Source: JAUIEH01 sp964483375 (GTDB lineage: Bacteria > Pseudomonadota > Alphaproteobacteria > Caulobacterales > Maricaulaceae). From it: DNA of 64,000 nucleotides. This document shows positions 7,411 through 16,820 of the stretch, in pieces; the stretch's first letter is position 1; every line of letters starts with the position of its first letter. A model generated the notes under the pieces. That model had not been told where the DNA came from. It worked only from the letters and a program-made list of their open reading frames with translations, and ran no database searches. The translations under genes and the position numbers were made by a program. The stretch covers positions 8,520-72,519 of the forward strand of contig CAZABJ010000005.1 of the NCBI GenBank assembly GCA_964483375.1, written 5' to 3'.

Positions 7411-9627
7411 ATGGAGGTGAGAAGCCTGTTCGCGTCGGCCGCCATGGCCGCGCTTGTCGCGACGCACCCCTGGCCCGCCCTCGCGCAAACCGGCGAAACA
7501 GAGCTCGCAGGCTCCGGGACTGACGCCGCGAACCCGCGCGCCGCGCCGGGCTCAGCTGAGGCGAACAATCCGCTTCTCCACGAGAGGTGGGACACGCCTT
7601 TCGAGGTTCCGGACTTCCCCGCGATCGAATTCGAACATTTTCGCCCCGCCTTCGAGGCGGCGCTAGCGCGCCTGCGCACCGATCTCGACGCGATCACCGC
7701 GAACCCCGAGCCGCCGAGCTTCGAAAACACCCTCGACGCTTTGGAGCTCGCTGGCGCGAGGTTTAATCGGGTGTCCCACCTGTTTTTCACGCTGCAACGC
7801 GCCGCGGACGCCCCGGACAACGCGATGGAGCGCCTCCGCCTCGATCTTGAGGCCGAGCTGTCGCTTTTAACCCCTGAGATTTGGGGCGACACGGCGCTCT
7901 TCGCGCGCGTCCGCGCGGTTTATCTCAGGCGCGAGAGCCTTGAGCTCTCCACAGAACAACTGCGGGTCTTGACCAGGACCTATGACAGCTTCGTGCATGC
8001 CGGCGTCTTGCTTGATGAGGCGCAGCGCGCCCGTCTCACCGAGCTTGATGCGCAGCTGTCCCGCATGACCCGCGATTTCGGGCGCAATCACTTCGCCAAC
8101 ACCACGGATTTCGTTCTCCTCATCGAAGACGAGGCTTTGCTCGCCGGGCTTCCGGCCCCGATCGTCACCGCCGCCGCGGCGCGCGCGGATGCGACGGGCG
8201 GCTGGGCCTTCGGCCTCGACCGCAGCACCTTTGACAGCGTGATGGTCTATGCGGAGAGCCGGGAACTGCGCCGCAGACTTTGGCGGGCCCATGTCTCTCG
8301 CGGTTATGGCGAGGTTCCGGGAGCGGAAGACGCATTGGCCGCCAATGCCGAGCTGGCGCTCCGGATTGCGCGGTTGCGCGCTGAGCGCGCCGCCCTGTTT
8401 GGCTATGAGAACCATGCGGAGTTCGTCCTCCGGGGTTCTATGGCGGGCGGGCCGGCGCGCGCCGCCGAAATGATGGAGCAGCTTCTGGAGGGCGCTGTCG
8501 CGCGGGCCGCCGAGGAGACCGCCGCCCTGCAAGCGCTGGCTGAGCGTGAAAACGACGAGGTCGAAATTCGGCCTTGGGATCGGCGACGCTATGCTGAACG
8601 CCTGGCTCAAGACGCCACCGGCTTCGACCTCGAAACGGCGCGAGCCTATTTTGAGCTCAACGCGATGCGCGACGCCTGCTTTGCGCTCGCTGAACGCCTG
8701 TTCGGCGTCACCTTCACCTTGCGCTCCGACATCCCCGTCTATCACCCCGACGTGGAGGCCTATGCGGTCTCCGATGCGACCGGCGGCCATTTGGGCGTTT
8801 TCCTGTTCGATCCCATAGCGCGCCCCTCCAAAGCCGACGGCGCTTGGACGGGGCGCTTTCGGAGCGCCAGCGCTCTCTCCGCCCCCCTTCGGCCGGTTGT
8901 CGGCAACGTTTTCGCATTCACGGCGCCTGACGCGGGGCGGCCGACGCTGCTATCGCTCGACGAAACCGAAACGTTGTTTCACGAATTCGGACACGCGCTC
9001 CAGATCCTGCTCTCCAGGACCCGATACGACCATGGCACTGGCGGCTCTCTCGCGGCCGACTTCGAAGACCTTCCCGCCCAGCTCTTCGCCGCTTGGGCGT
9101 TCGAGCCGGCGTTTCTCAGCCGTTACGCCCGCCGCCATGACACGGACGCGGCGATGCCGGATGCGCTGATCCAACGCATCCACGCCGAGCGCAGGCACGT
9201 CTCGGCCGCCGAGCAAGCGGCGTTAGCCGCCGCGGCGCTCTTAGACTTGGCTTGGCACGCCTTAAGCCCAGAGGCGGCCGCAGCGATCACCGACGCGCGC
9301 GCCTTTGAGGCGGCGGTTTTCGAGCGTCTTGGACTGCCGCCAGACATCGAGCCGCGCTACCGCTCGGGGTCGTTCGTTCATGTCTTTGGCGGCGGGTTTT
9401 CGGCGCGGTACTACGCCTACCTTTGGACCCAAGTCTTAGCGGCCGACGCCCATGCAGCCTTCACCGAGACCGGCGACCCATTCAATCCCGACCGCGCCCA
9501 ACGCTTAGGAGAGACCGTCTTTGCGCAGGGCGGCGCCGCGGATCCCATGACCCTCTACACGGCGTTCCGCGGCCGCGAACCGCGGGTCGACGCGCTTGTT
9601 GCGCGCATGACGCAAGGCCTTCCCTGA
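7411..9627 (+). CDS. M3-family zinc oligopeptidase (Dcp-like), exported, altered active site
   Basis: This 738-residue protein has an N-terminal signal sequence (hydrophobic to about residue 25, ending PALAQ) and the M3 oligopeptidase architecture seen in dipeptidyl carboxypeptidase. The zinc motif HEFGH is at 524-528. Family members normally have DFVExPSQ for the third ligand; here the sequence is DFEDLPAQ, so Asp replaces the expected Glu and a Glu sits one residue earlier. The substrate-binding loop reads GGGFSARYYAYLW, with Phe where many relatives have Tyr. It is likely a periplasmic peptide-degrading enzyme with modified specificity or activity. Its 3' end is convergent with the ABC transporter. 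Confidence 0.85.
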   Translation: MEVRSLFASAAMAALVATHPWPALAQTGETELAGSGTDAANPRAAPGSAEANNPLLHERWDTPFEVPDFPAIEFEHFRPAFEAALARLRTDLDAITANPEPPSFENTLDALELAGARFNRVSHLFFTLQRAADAPDNAMERLRLDLEAELSLLTPEIWGDTALFARVRAVYLRRESLELSTEQLRVLTRTYDSFVHAGVLLDEAQRARLTELDAQLSRMTRDFGRNHFANTTDFVLLIEDEALLAGLPAPIVTAAAARADATGGWAFGLDRSTFDSVMVYAESRELRRRLWRAHVSRGYGEVPGAEDALAANAELALRIARLRAERAALFGYENHAEFVLRGSMAGGPARAAEMMEQLLEGAVARAAEETAALQALAERENDEVEIRPWDRRRYAERLAQDATGFDLETARAYFELNAMRDACFALAERLFGVTFTLRSDIPVYHPDVEAYAVSDATGGHLGVFLFDPIARPSKADGAWTGRFRSASALSAPLRPVVGNVFAFTAPDAGRPTLLSLDETETLFHEFGHALQILLSRTRYDHGTGGSLAADFEDLPAQLFAAWAFEPAFLSRYARRHDTDAAMPDALIQRIHAERRHVSAAEQAALAAAALLDLAWHALSPEAAAAITDARAFEAAVFERLGLPPDIEPRYRSGSFVHVFGGGFSARYYAYLWTQVLAADAHAAFTETGDPFNPDRAQRLGETVFAQGGAADPMTLYTAFRGREPRVDALVARMTQGLP

Positions 9628-9639
9628 GACCCAGGGGGA

Positions 9640-11493
9640 TTAAGCGGCGGACACATCCGTGCGCAGCCGGTCTGGCCGCCCGCCATCGCCAATTTGGCGC
9701 TTCCACATTCCCGCGTATAGCCCCCCTAAGGCGACAAGCTCCCGATGGCGGCCATGCTCCACCACGCGTCCCTCGTCGAGCACCAAAATCAGATCCGCTT
9801 CTGCGATGGTCGACAGCCGGTGCGCGACGGCGATGGTCGTTCGGCCTTTGGCCGCCTCGGCCAAAGCGGCCTGCACTTCTTTTTCGGTGCCGCTGTCCAA
9901 AGACGAGGTCGCCTCGTCCAGCACCAAGATGCAGGGATCTTTGAGGATTGCGCGCGCCACGCCGACGCGTTGTTTTTCTCCCCCGGAAAGCTTCAGCCCG
10001 CGCTCGCCCACCCGCGTGTCGAGCCCTTGGGGCAAGCTCGCGATGAACTCTCCAAGCTTTGCGCGATCAGCGGCCGCAAGCAGTTCGGCGTCATCCGCTT
10101 CGGGTTTGGCGTAGGCGAGGTTGTAGCGCAGCGTGTCGTTGAACAGGACGACGTCCTGAGGAACCAGCCCAAGCTGTTCGCGGATGCTGCGCTGGGCGAC
10201 GTCGCGAAGATCCTGTCCATCGATCAAGATCCGGCCCTGGGCGGGATCATAAAACCGGAACAACAGCTTCAGGATCGTCGATTTTCCCGCGCCCGACGGC
10301 CCGACGACCCCGACAAACGCGCCCTCGGGAACCTCAAAACTCACGCCTTGCAGGCCCTGAGAACGGCCCTCATGAGCAAAGCTGACCTCTTCGAAGCGCA
10401 CCGCCCCGCCCTGCATGCGGATGCCCGGCGCATCGGGCTTGTCCGCGACGCTCGGCGCGACGTCGAAAATCCCGAACAGCTTCTCCATGTCCACGACGCC
10501 TTGGCGGATCTCCCGCCAGGCCCAGCCGAGAATGTTCAGCGGTCGATAAATGTTCAGCAGAATGAGCATGACGGCGGCCGCGTCGCCCGGCTCGAGCCGA
10601 CCGGAAACCACGCCGAAACCCGCCAGCATCACCGCCGCCAAGAGCCCGCCGGTCATGACGAACTCTTGGCCGACATTAAGCGCGGCGAGCGACCGCATCA
10701 GCCTGACATAGAGCGCATTGTAGCTGCGCAGGGAGGCGTCGAAGCGTGCGGTTTCGCGACTTTCCGCGGCGAAGGATTTCACGGTCTCGAAATTCGTGAG
10801 GGAATCGACCGAGCGCGCCCGGAGCTCAGTGTCTGCTTCGTTGAGAACCCGCCGTTGGCGCGCCCGCCATTCCGTCACGACAATGGTGAAGCTTGAATAG
10901 GCGGCCACCGTGACGACAGCCGCCACGGAAAACACGAACCCGAACTGCACCCAAAGAACGATAGCGGCGAGCGCCAGCTCAATCAGCGTCGGGGCGATGT
11001 TGAACGTCAAAAACCGCAGCAGATAATCCATCGCCGAGGCGCCGCGCTCGATGATCCGGTTCAGCGCGCCCGTCCGCCGGGTCAGATGAAACTGCAACGC
11101 TTGGTTCTGCGCGTGCTCGAACGCTTCGACCGCGATGGCGCGCTGGGCGTCCTGCGACACCGGCGCCATCACCGCGTCGCGCATGCTGGGCAGAGCGTTG
11201 GAGGCGAAGCGCAAGCCTGCGAAAGCCAGAAAGAGCCCGACAAAACCATAGCCGACAGCGGCGACGCCCTGCTCGCCGATATCCGCAAGCTGGTTCACGC
11301 CTTCCCCGAAAAACAAGGGGGCGGAGACTGCGATGCCTTTCGCCAGAACCGTAATGATCAAAGCGAAGACGAGCACGGGCCGCCAGCGCTTGAGATCGGG
11401 CCGCAATAGGATCGACACCAAACGCGAAACCGCGCGACCAAGGGTCGCGCGGCCGGCGGCTACGTCTTCAAAGCGCGTCGGATCATCTGCCAT
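9640..11493 (-). CDS. Atm1-type ABC exporter (fused permease and ATPase)
   Basis: This 617-residue half-transporter has an N-terminal six-helix exporter domain followed by a nucleotide-binding domain. Walker A is GPSGAGKST, the signature is LSGGEKQRVG and Walker B is ILVLDEATSSLD. The segment IIERGASAMDYLLRFLTFN matches Atm1/HMT1 transporters, which in alphaproteobacteria export glutathione conjugates and metal-thiol complexes and are linked to Fe-S and heavy-metal homeostasis. It should work as a homodimer in the inner membrane. No partner gene is adjacent; the LysM gene lies upstream on the same strand about 50 bp away. Confidence 0.88.
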   Translation of the reverse strand: MADDPTRFEDVAAGRATLGRAVSRLVSILLRPDLKRWRPVLVFALIITVLAKGIAVSAPLFFGEGVNQLADIGEQGVAAVGYGFVGLFLAFAGLRFASNALPSMRDAVMAPVSQDAQRAIAVEAFEHAQNQALQFHLTRRTGALNRIIERGASAMDYLLRFLTFNIAPTLIELALAAIVLWVQFGFVFSVAAVVTVAAYSSFTIVVTEWRARQRRVLNEADTELRARSVDSLTNFETVKSFAAESRETARFDASLRSYNALYVRLMRSLAALNVGQEFVMTGGLLAAVMLAGFGVVSGRLEPGDAAAVMLILLNIYRPLNILGWAWREIRQGVVDMEKLFGIFDVAPSVADKPDAPGIRMQGGAVRFEEVSFAHEGRSQGLQGVSFEVPEGAFVGVVGPSGAGKSTILKLLFRFYDPAQGRILIDGQDLRDVAQRSIREQLGLVPQDVVLFNDTLRYNLAYAKPEADDAELLAAADRAKLGEFIASLPQGLDTRVGERGLKLSGGEKQRVGVARAILKDPCILVLDEATSSLDSGTEKEVQAALAEAAKGRTTIAVAHRLSTIAEADLILVLDEGRVVEHGRHRELVALGGLYAGMWKRQIGDGGRPDRLRTDVSAA

Positions 11494-11546
11494 GCCGCTG
11501 ACTTAGGGCGCGCCACGCCCAAGCGCCAGAGCCGGGGACGCTGCGA

Positions 11547-12707
11547 TCAACCGCCTGCGTCTTCCTCGTCCCCCTCGGGAATGTCGAAAATCTGCCCAGG
11601 ATAAATGAGATTGGGGTCGCGGATCTGGTCCTCATTCGCCGCAAAAATCGTGGTGTATTGCCAACCCGACCCATAGAGGCGACGCGCCATCCGCCACAAC
11701 GAATTGCCCGGTTGCACCACAACAGTCCGCGGCCCCACGGCTTCAAGCGCTTCTGGCGTGGCGCGCTCGAACGGCACCGCCATCACAGCGGTCACCCGCC
11801 CCTCTTCATCAAGCTGATCGGCTTGGAGCTCATACCGGCCCGGGGGCAAAGTCGAGGTTGCGGACAACGACCACTCACCGTCCCCATTCGCCCGCGTCTC
11901 CCCGACCAGATCGCCATTGGCGAGGATGCGCACGCGCGCGCCCGGCCGCGCCCGGCCGGAAAAAATCACGGCGCCCGCATCATCATAGTCCACCGCGAGG
12001 ATCGCGAATTCGAGGGTTTCGTCTTCCACAAACGGCGATTGCAGAACTTCGCTCGCCGCACCGGGTCGACCGATTAGCACCAGCGGCTCAGAGTCCCGGG
12101 TTTCGGGAATAGCGACCAAAACCACTTGGTCGGAGCGGATCTCGCGGCCGTCTTCGACGGCCATGGTCAGCGCGATCTCCGTGGCGCCGGCCGGCAACGG
12201 TTCGCCGATAACGATGACCCACTCACCACCCGCATCGATTTCCGCGTCCGCCACCGGCGCGCCATTGGCGAGAACCGTCGCCGTGGCGCCGGCGAGCCCG
12301 CGTCCGGCGATCACAGCGGTCCCCGCAGGGTCTACGCGCACGATGTCAAAACTCGGCGGGGTCAACAGAGCCGCGGTTTCGCTCTCTTCGGCTTGACCGG
12401 CCTCCGGGCCGAGGTCGCTCCCCCCGCCGGGCAAGGAGCGCGAGGACGCCGCGCCGCTCGCCTCAACATCCGTGGTCTCAGCGGCGTTCGAAGCGACCGA
12501 GGTCAGACCCGCGGTGTTCTCTTCCTCCGCCGTCCCTTCCGACGCCCCGGATTCGCCCGGTCCGCCCGGTTCGATCGCGTCCACCGAAGCAAGGGTCTCA
12601 AGCTCGGCCGGGTCATCCCCGCCGCGGAACACGTAATACGCCGCCCCCGCGCCGACGACGACGACGGCGAGGAGAAAAGCGATGACGAGCGGTCGGCGAT
12701 CTTCCAT
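11547..12707 (-). CDS. Membrane-anchored LysM protein
   Basis: This 386-residue protein has one transmembrane helix near the N terminus (about residues 8-27). A Glu/Gly/Ala-rich low-complexity linker follows, then two bacterial Ig-like segments (about 120-320) and a C-terminal LysM domain beginning VVQPGNSLWRMARRLYG and ending YPGQIFDIPEG. The layout suits a periplasmic peptidoglycan-binding protein tethered to the inner membrane. This architecture is common in alphaproteobacteria, where the role is generally undefined. It lies 53 bp upstream of the ABC exporter on the same strand, so co-transcription is possible. Confidence 0.82.
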   Translation of the reverse strand: MEDRRPLVIAFLLAVVVVGAGAAYYVFRGGDDPAELETLASVDAIEPGGPGESGASEGTAEEENTAGLTSVASNAAETTDVEASGAASSRSLPGGGSDLGPEAGQAEESETAALLTPPSFDIVRVDPAGTAVIAGRGLAGATATVLANGAPVADAEIDAGGEWVIVIGEPLPAGATEIALTMAVEDGREIRSDQVVLVAIPETRDSEPLVLIGRPGAASEVLQSPFVEDETLEFAILAVDYDDAGAVIFSGRARPGARVRILANGDLVGETRANGDGEWSLSATSTLPPGRYELQADQLDEEGRVTAVMAVPFERATPEALEAVGPRTVVVQPGNSLWRMARRLYGSGWQYTTIFAANEDQIRDPNLIYPGQIFDIPEGDEEDAGG

Positions 12708-12835
12708 GGATCAGGCCTCTTGAGCTGTTATGCCGGTCTGCGCGCCTCTCGCAGGCGGCGATTGCGTCATCTACATTATGTCTTAGCAGAATCGCGCGCA
12801 ATGAAGGGCGCGCAGACAGAATGGGATGTTTTCAC

Positions 12836-13396
12836 ATGACGCGCCCGCGCGCGATTTGTTTGTTCTGCGGGTCGGCCCTCGGCAATGATCCGTCCTATGA
12901 AGAATTGGCCGAAGACTTCGGCGCCACAATCGCCACTGCTGGACTTCGATTGGTCTATGGCGGCGGCGATGTGGGGCTTATGGGCGCAGCGGCGCGCGCG
13001 GCGATGGATGCGGGCGGTCGTGTTTTAGGGATCATCCCCGAGTGTTTGATGCGCGCTGAGATCGCGTGTCCGCGTGCTGAATTGATCGTCGTCCGGGATC
13101 TGCATGCCCGCAAGCGCGTCATGGCCGAGCAGGCCGACGCGTTCGCCGTGCTTCCCGGCGGCGTGGGCACGATGGAGGAGGCGGTCGAAGTCCTCTCCTG
13201 GGCGCGCATCGACCTTCACGCCAAGCCGATGGTCTTCATCGACGCCGACGGCTACTGGGATGCGTTCTTCTCCCTGGTGGCGCACTCCATCGAAAAGGGC
13301 TTCACCCCGCCCTCCATGCGACGCCTCATGCTCCGCGCGCGTTCGGCGCGCGAAGCATTGGCCGTTCTGGGCGCGGCGCAGGCGCAGGCGGCGTAA
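12836..13396 (+). CDS. LOG-family nucleotide 5'-monophosphate phosphoribohydrolase (TIGR00730)
   Basis: This 186-residue Rossmann-like protein carries the family signature PGGVGTMEE, an early ICLFCGS strand and VYGGGDVGLMG. Members hydrolyse nucleoside 5'-monophosphates, including cytokinin ribotides, releasing the base and ribose 5-phosphate. Older annotations call them lysine decarboxylases, which is wrong for this family. I chose the ATG at 12836 rather than 12821 because the conserved N terminus starts a few residues before ICLFCGS. It is divergent from the LysM gene. Confidence 0.88.
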   Translation: MTRPRAICLFCGSALGNDPSYEELAEDFGATIATAGLRLVYGGGDVGLMGAAARAAMDAGGRVLGIIPECLMRAEIACPRAELIVVRDLHARKRVMAEQADAFAVLPGGVGTMEEAVEVLSWARIDLHAKPMVFIDADGYWDAFFSLVAHSIEKGFTPPSMRRLMLRARSAREALAVLGAAQAQAA

Positions 13397-13406
13397 GCCT
13401 TCCAGA

Positions 13407-13799
13407 CTAACGGCACAGATTGCGGTTGGGCGACGCGCCTGGACCGCCGGCTGGACCTGCAGGGTTCTCCCAGTTGGTGCCGCGCCCGCCGGCGGGACCG
13501 GGAGGATTGTCGTCGAAGTCAGGCAACCAGCACGCGCGGCGCGGGTGATAGACGTAAATCGCGCCCCGATAGCGGGCGCGCCGCCAATCGGCGGGATACG
13601 CATAAAAGATCGGTCCGCGATACCGGTCTGGAGAAGCGCCGGGCCCGCCGACCGGACCGGCGGGGTTTTCCCAATTCGTTCCTGGACCGCCGGCGGGGCC
13701 GGGCGGATTGTCGTCGCGATCGCGATGCGGATGGGCGCAAGCGCCCGCGCTCAGCAAAAGCGCCGCAGACAGCGCCGTCGCTACGGATTTAACCAACAT
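13407..13799 (-). CDS. Small exported protein with two Pro/Gly-rich 31-residue repeats
   Basis: This 130-residue protein has a signal sequence with a Cys at position 21 (LLSAGAC, a weak lipobox). Residues 29-59 and 96-126 are near-identical repeats of the form NPPGPAGGPGTNWENPAGP, differing at three positions. They flank a central Tyr/Arg-rich segment (60-95). I chose ATG 13799 because it gives a normal signal peptide. Similar NPPGPxGGPG proteins occur in alphaproteobacteria with no known role. It is convergent with the LOG-family gene. Probably an envelope or surface-exposed protein; function unknown. Confidence 0.65.
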   Translation of the reverse strand: MLVKSVATALSAALLLSAGACAHPHRDRDDNPPGPAGGPGTNWENPAGPVGGPGASPDRYRGPIFYAYPADWRRARYRGAIYVYHPRRACWLPDFDDNPPGPAGGRGTNWENPAGPAGGPGASPNRNLCR

Positions 13800-13880
13800 T
13801 TTCAGCGTCCTTGTGCGTCGTCCTCGCACGCATAAGAACGCTGGGAGGCACGCATTCCGTCGCAGCTTTTGCGGCGCGGC

Positions 13881-15218
13881 CTAGGCCGCCTCACCGCGCA
13901 GACGCGCCCGCGCTTTTTCCGGACCGATGAGCGCGAACAACCGCGCCATGTCGGGACCATGGCCCTGGCCGGTCAGCGCCAAGCGCAAGGGCTTGAAGAG
14001 GTTCTTGCCTTTCGCGCCCGTTCTTTCTTTGACCGCCGTCGTGAATGCGGACCAGCTGTCCCCGTCATAGGGGCCGTCCGGGACAAGCTCGGCGGCGGCC
14101 GACGCGAAGTCCGAATCCTCAATCACGGGAGCGACGGGACCTTCGACCAACCGCCACCACGCCTGGGCGTCCGCGAGCGTTTCGACATTCTCGCGCGCGA
14201 CCTCCCAGAACGCCGCCCCCCCGCCGACGCCCAGCGCGGCGAGGCGATCCGCGACGGCCTCAAACGGCGCGTCGTGAAGAAGCGCCGCGCCCAGTCGAGA
14301 CAGATCCGCCTCATCAAAGCGAGCCGGCGCGCGTCCGAATTTCGAGAAGTCGAACGCCTCGGCGAGCGCATCCATGTCGGCGCGGGCTTCCACCGGGTCG
14401 GAGGTGCCGATTTTCGCAAGCTGAGAAACGAGCGCCATGGGCTCAAGCCCGCGCGCGCGAAAGTCCTTTATCGCAAGCGAGCCGAGACGCTTTGAGAGCT
14501 TGTCCCCATCCGCGCCGATAAGGAGGGAGGTATGGGCGAAGGCTGGCGGCTCTCCGCCCAAGGCGCGGAAGATTTCGATCTGCGCGCCGGAGTTGGTGAC
14601 ATGGTCCTCCCCGCGCACCACATGCGTCACCCCCATCTCGACGTCGTCTACGCAAGACGGGAGCGTGTAGAGATAGCTGCCGTCCGCCCGCACCAAAATG
14701 GGGTCGGAGATGGAGGCCGTATCGATGGAGGTCTCCCCCCGCACCAAATCGGTCCAATCCGCGCGGCCGCCGGAAAGTTTGAAGCGCCAGTGGGGCTTGC
14801 GGCCTTCCGCTTCGAGTTTGGCCTTTTCCTCGTCGGTCAGCGTCAACGCGGCGCGGTCGTAAACCGGCGGCCGGCCGGCTTTCCGCTGCAGCTCACGCTT
14901 CCGGGTGAGCTCTTCTTCGGTTTCGTAGCAGGCGTAGAGCAGTCCGTCGGCTTTCAACGCCGCGACGGCCGCATCATACCGATCAAAGCGTTCGGACTGA
15001 CGGATTTTGGCGTCGATGCGAAACCCAAGCCACGCCAGGTCCTCCTCGATCGCAGCCTCATATTCGGGCTTGGACCGGTCCACATCGGTGTCGTCGATGC
15101 GCAATACGAAGCGTCCGCCGGTTTTGCGCGCGAACAACTGATTGATGAGCGCGGTCCGGACGTTGCCGACATGAAGAAAACCGGTGGGGCTCGGCGCGAA
15201 ACGCACGACGGTGGTCAT
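13881..15218 (-). CDS. gltX: Glutamate--tRNA ligase
   Basis: This 445-residue class I aminoacyl-tRNA synthetase charges tRNA-Glu with glutamate. The HIGH element is the variant FLHVGNV (15-20) and the second ATP-binding motif is DKLSKRLGS. The length fits the shorter bacterial GltX form. Alphaproteobacteria often carry two GltX copies, one of which mischarges tRNA-Gln for amidation by GatCAB; which type this is cannot be decided from one copy. It is a stand-alone gene. Confidence 0.95.
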   Translation of the reverse strand: MTTVVRFAPSPTGFLHVGNVRTALINQLFARKTGGRFVLRIDDTDVDRSKPEYEAAIEEDLAWLGFRIDAKIRQSERFDRYDAAVAALKADGLLYACYETEEELTRKRELQRKAGRPPVYDRAALTLTDEEKAKLEAEGRKPHWRFKLSGGRADWTDLVRGETSIDTASISDPILVRADGSYLYTLPSCVDDVEMGVTHVVRGEDHVTNSGAQIEIFRALGGEPPAFAHTSLLIGADGDKLSKRLGSLAIKDFRARGLEPMALVSQLAKIGTSDPVEARADMDALAEAFDFSKFGRAPARFDEADLSRLGAALLHDAPFEAVADRLAALGVGGGAAFWEVARENVETLADAQAWWRLVEGPVAPVIEDSDFASAAAELVPDGPYDGDSWSAFTTAVKERTGAKGKNLFKPLRLALTGQGHGPDMARLFALIGPEKARARLRGEAA

Positions 15219-15459
15219 GGGAGCATCAGGGGCTGCAAGAACGGGGGCGTCCCTCTGCGCCGGTTAGGCCGGTTCGTCAAGAGCGAGGGTCGCGCCGCCG
15301 ACCTCTCGGGACGGCTCACTCACGGCCCTTGTGATCGCGCACACATCTGCGCGCGTGAACCTTCCGGATTTCTCAGCCACGCCCATGTTTCGGACAACAG
15401 GACGACGCGGACGTCTCAACGCCGTCTGCGCCGCCTCTCTTGGGACGCAGGAGGCGATT

Positions 15460-16194
15460 ATGAACGAGCTTATCACGCAGAAGGCCGTTGGCTCTTATGA
15501 CGTGGCGGACACCATTGCGGCGGAGGACGACGCCTTCCACCGACGCTTGACGCGCGTGTTCCTCATCAATGGTGCTTGGATGTGGGCGACCGCGCTTGTC
15601 GCCGCGCTCGCGCTGGCGGGGCTCGCCGCACTGGCCGTGGGGCCGGGCGCATCCCTGGTCATCGCCGGGGTCGCGGCGGTCTTGTTCGGCGTGGGCGGCG
15701 CGGTGGTGACATGGCTCATCGCGCAGGAAACGGTCGACCACCATTTCCGCCGCATTCGCTCACGGGCGAAAATCAGCGCCGAACGGGTGCGTGCGGACGA
15801 CGCAGACCGGATGTCCGACGGCGTGCGCACCGTGATTTTCGAGTGGTATCACGGCCGGGAGACGCTGCGCCAAAAAGACGTCCTATCCGGCGCCTTCATC
15901 GCCGCGAGCCTGCTTGCAGCGGCCATTCTAGCTCTTATCGGCGGGGCGTTAGCCCCCATGCTGGGGCGCGCCTTAGGGTTCAGCGAGGGCGTTGCGACCG
16001 CCACGGTCATTCTACCCGCCTTAATCGCGGCGGGCCACGGCGCTTCCAGCGCGGCGATGGGATGGCGCATATTGCGGGAGCGCTGCTGGGTGGTGGACGC
16101 TGATGATCCTGCGACGGCCATCGTGGACCGCCTTCGCACGCTCTTCTCAGAGGTCAAAGAACTGCGCGCCCGCGGCGCCACGGCGGCGGGCTGA
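15460..16194 (+). CDS. Four-helix membrane protein of unknown function
   Basis: This 244-residue protein has two closely spaced hydrophobic helices near 35-90, a charged middle section containing EWYHGRETLRQKD, two more helices near 145-205, and a charged tail. I do not recognise the family. The ATG at 15460 is preceded by AGGAGGCG, a strong ribosome site. It is followed by an unrelated secreted protein about 130 bp downstream. It is an inner-membrane protein by topology; no catalytic motif is visible. Confidence 0.7.
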   Translation: MNELITQKAVGSYDVADTIAAEDDAFHRRLTRVFLINGAWMWATALVAALALAGLAALAVGPGASLVIAGVAAVLFGVGGAVVTWLIAQETVDHHFRRIRSRAKISAERVRADDADRMSDGVRTVIFEWYHGRETLRQKDVLSGAFIAASLLAAAILALIGGALAPMLGRALGFSEGVATATVILPALIAAGHGASSAAMGWRILRERCWVVDADDPATAIVDRLRTLFSEVKELRARGATAAG

Positions 16195-16325
16195 CCGGCC
16201 GCGGCGCGGGGCAGGCTGAGCGCAACGCAACAAAGGGTTCATAACGGGTTCAGCGGCCCCCGCCGATGGATAGGAGGCCGGCGCGGGAACGCCGGTCTAT
16301 CGCTTACGGAAAAACGGGGATCTTC

Positions 16326-16817
16326 ATGCGCTTCGCTCTACCACTCGCTGCGGCCCTGGCCGCTCTCGTCGGCTCGACGGCCTACGCCGATCCGCCCAGC
16401 TATCGCCTAACCTGTCGCGGCGGCGGCGACATGCGCATCGCCATCAACCACGATGTCGACAGCGAAGGACGTGCCGGTCAGGCGCACTTTAGCCTCTATT
16501 TCGACCGCGCCCCTCAAGCCGCCTCAATAGCAAATCCGCCCCTCGGCTCGTGCGCTTGGCAAGACCGTCCGCTCAACGCCGATGAACCGGCCGTTTTGTA
16601 CTGGCGCAGCCCGGATTTGGCCTTCGCCACCTCAATCACCACCGACGGCGGAGTGTTCGCCGACACTCGCGGCTATCGGTTCTTGGCGGAAGGCCGGAGC
16701 GAGCTCGCCCAGGACATCAACCTCGCGATCGCGAGCTTTTTCAACGGCCTCACCTTCGACGTCATGGCCTATAACGCCGAAGGGCGCGTGATGGCGGTGA
16801 CGGACACGATCCGTTGA
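16326..16817 (+). CDS. Secreted protein of unknown function
   Basis: This 163-residue protein has a clear signal peptide (MRFALPLAAALAAL, likely cleaved after AYA at 21). The mature part is mainly beta-strand-like and contains two cysteines, one in RLTCRGG and one in GSCAWQD, which could form a disulfide. No family is recognised. It is convergent with nadE, with only three bases between the two stop codons. It is probably periplasmic. Confidence 0.7.
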   Translation: MRFALPLAAALAALVGSTAYADPPSYRLTCRGGGDMRIAINHDVDSEGRAGQAHFSLYFDRAPQAASIANPPLGSCAWQDRPLNADEPAVLYWRSPDLAFATSITTDGGVFADTRGYRFLAEGRSELAQDINLAIASFFNGLTFDVMAYNAEGRVMAVTDTIR

Positions 16818-16820
16818 GGC

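Noticed and set aside
9745..10896. Long open frame antisense to the ABC exporter
   Set aside because: The other strand has all ABC transporter motifs; this frame shows none and has shadow-frame composition.
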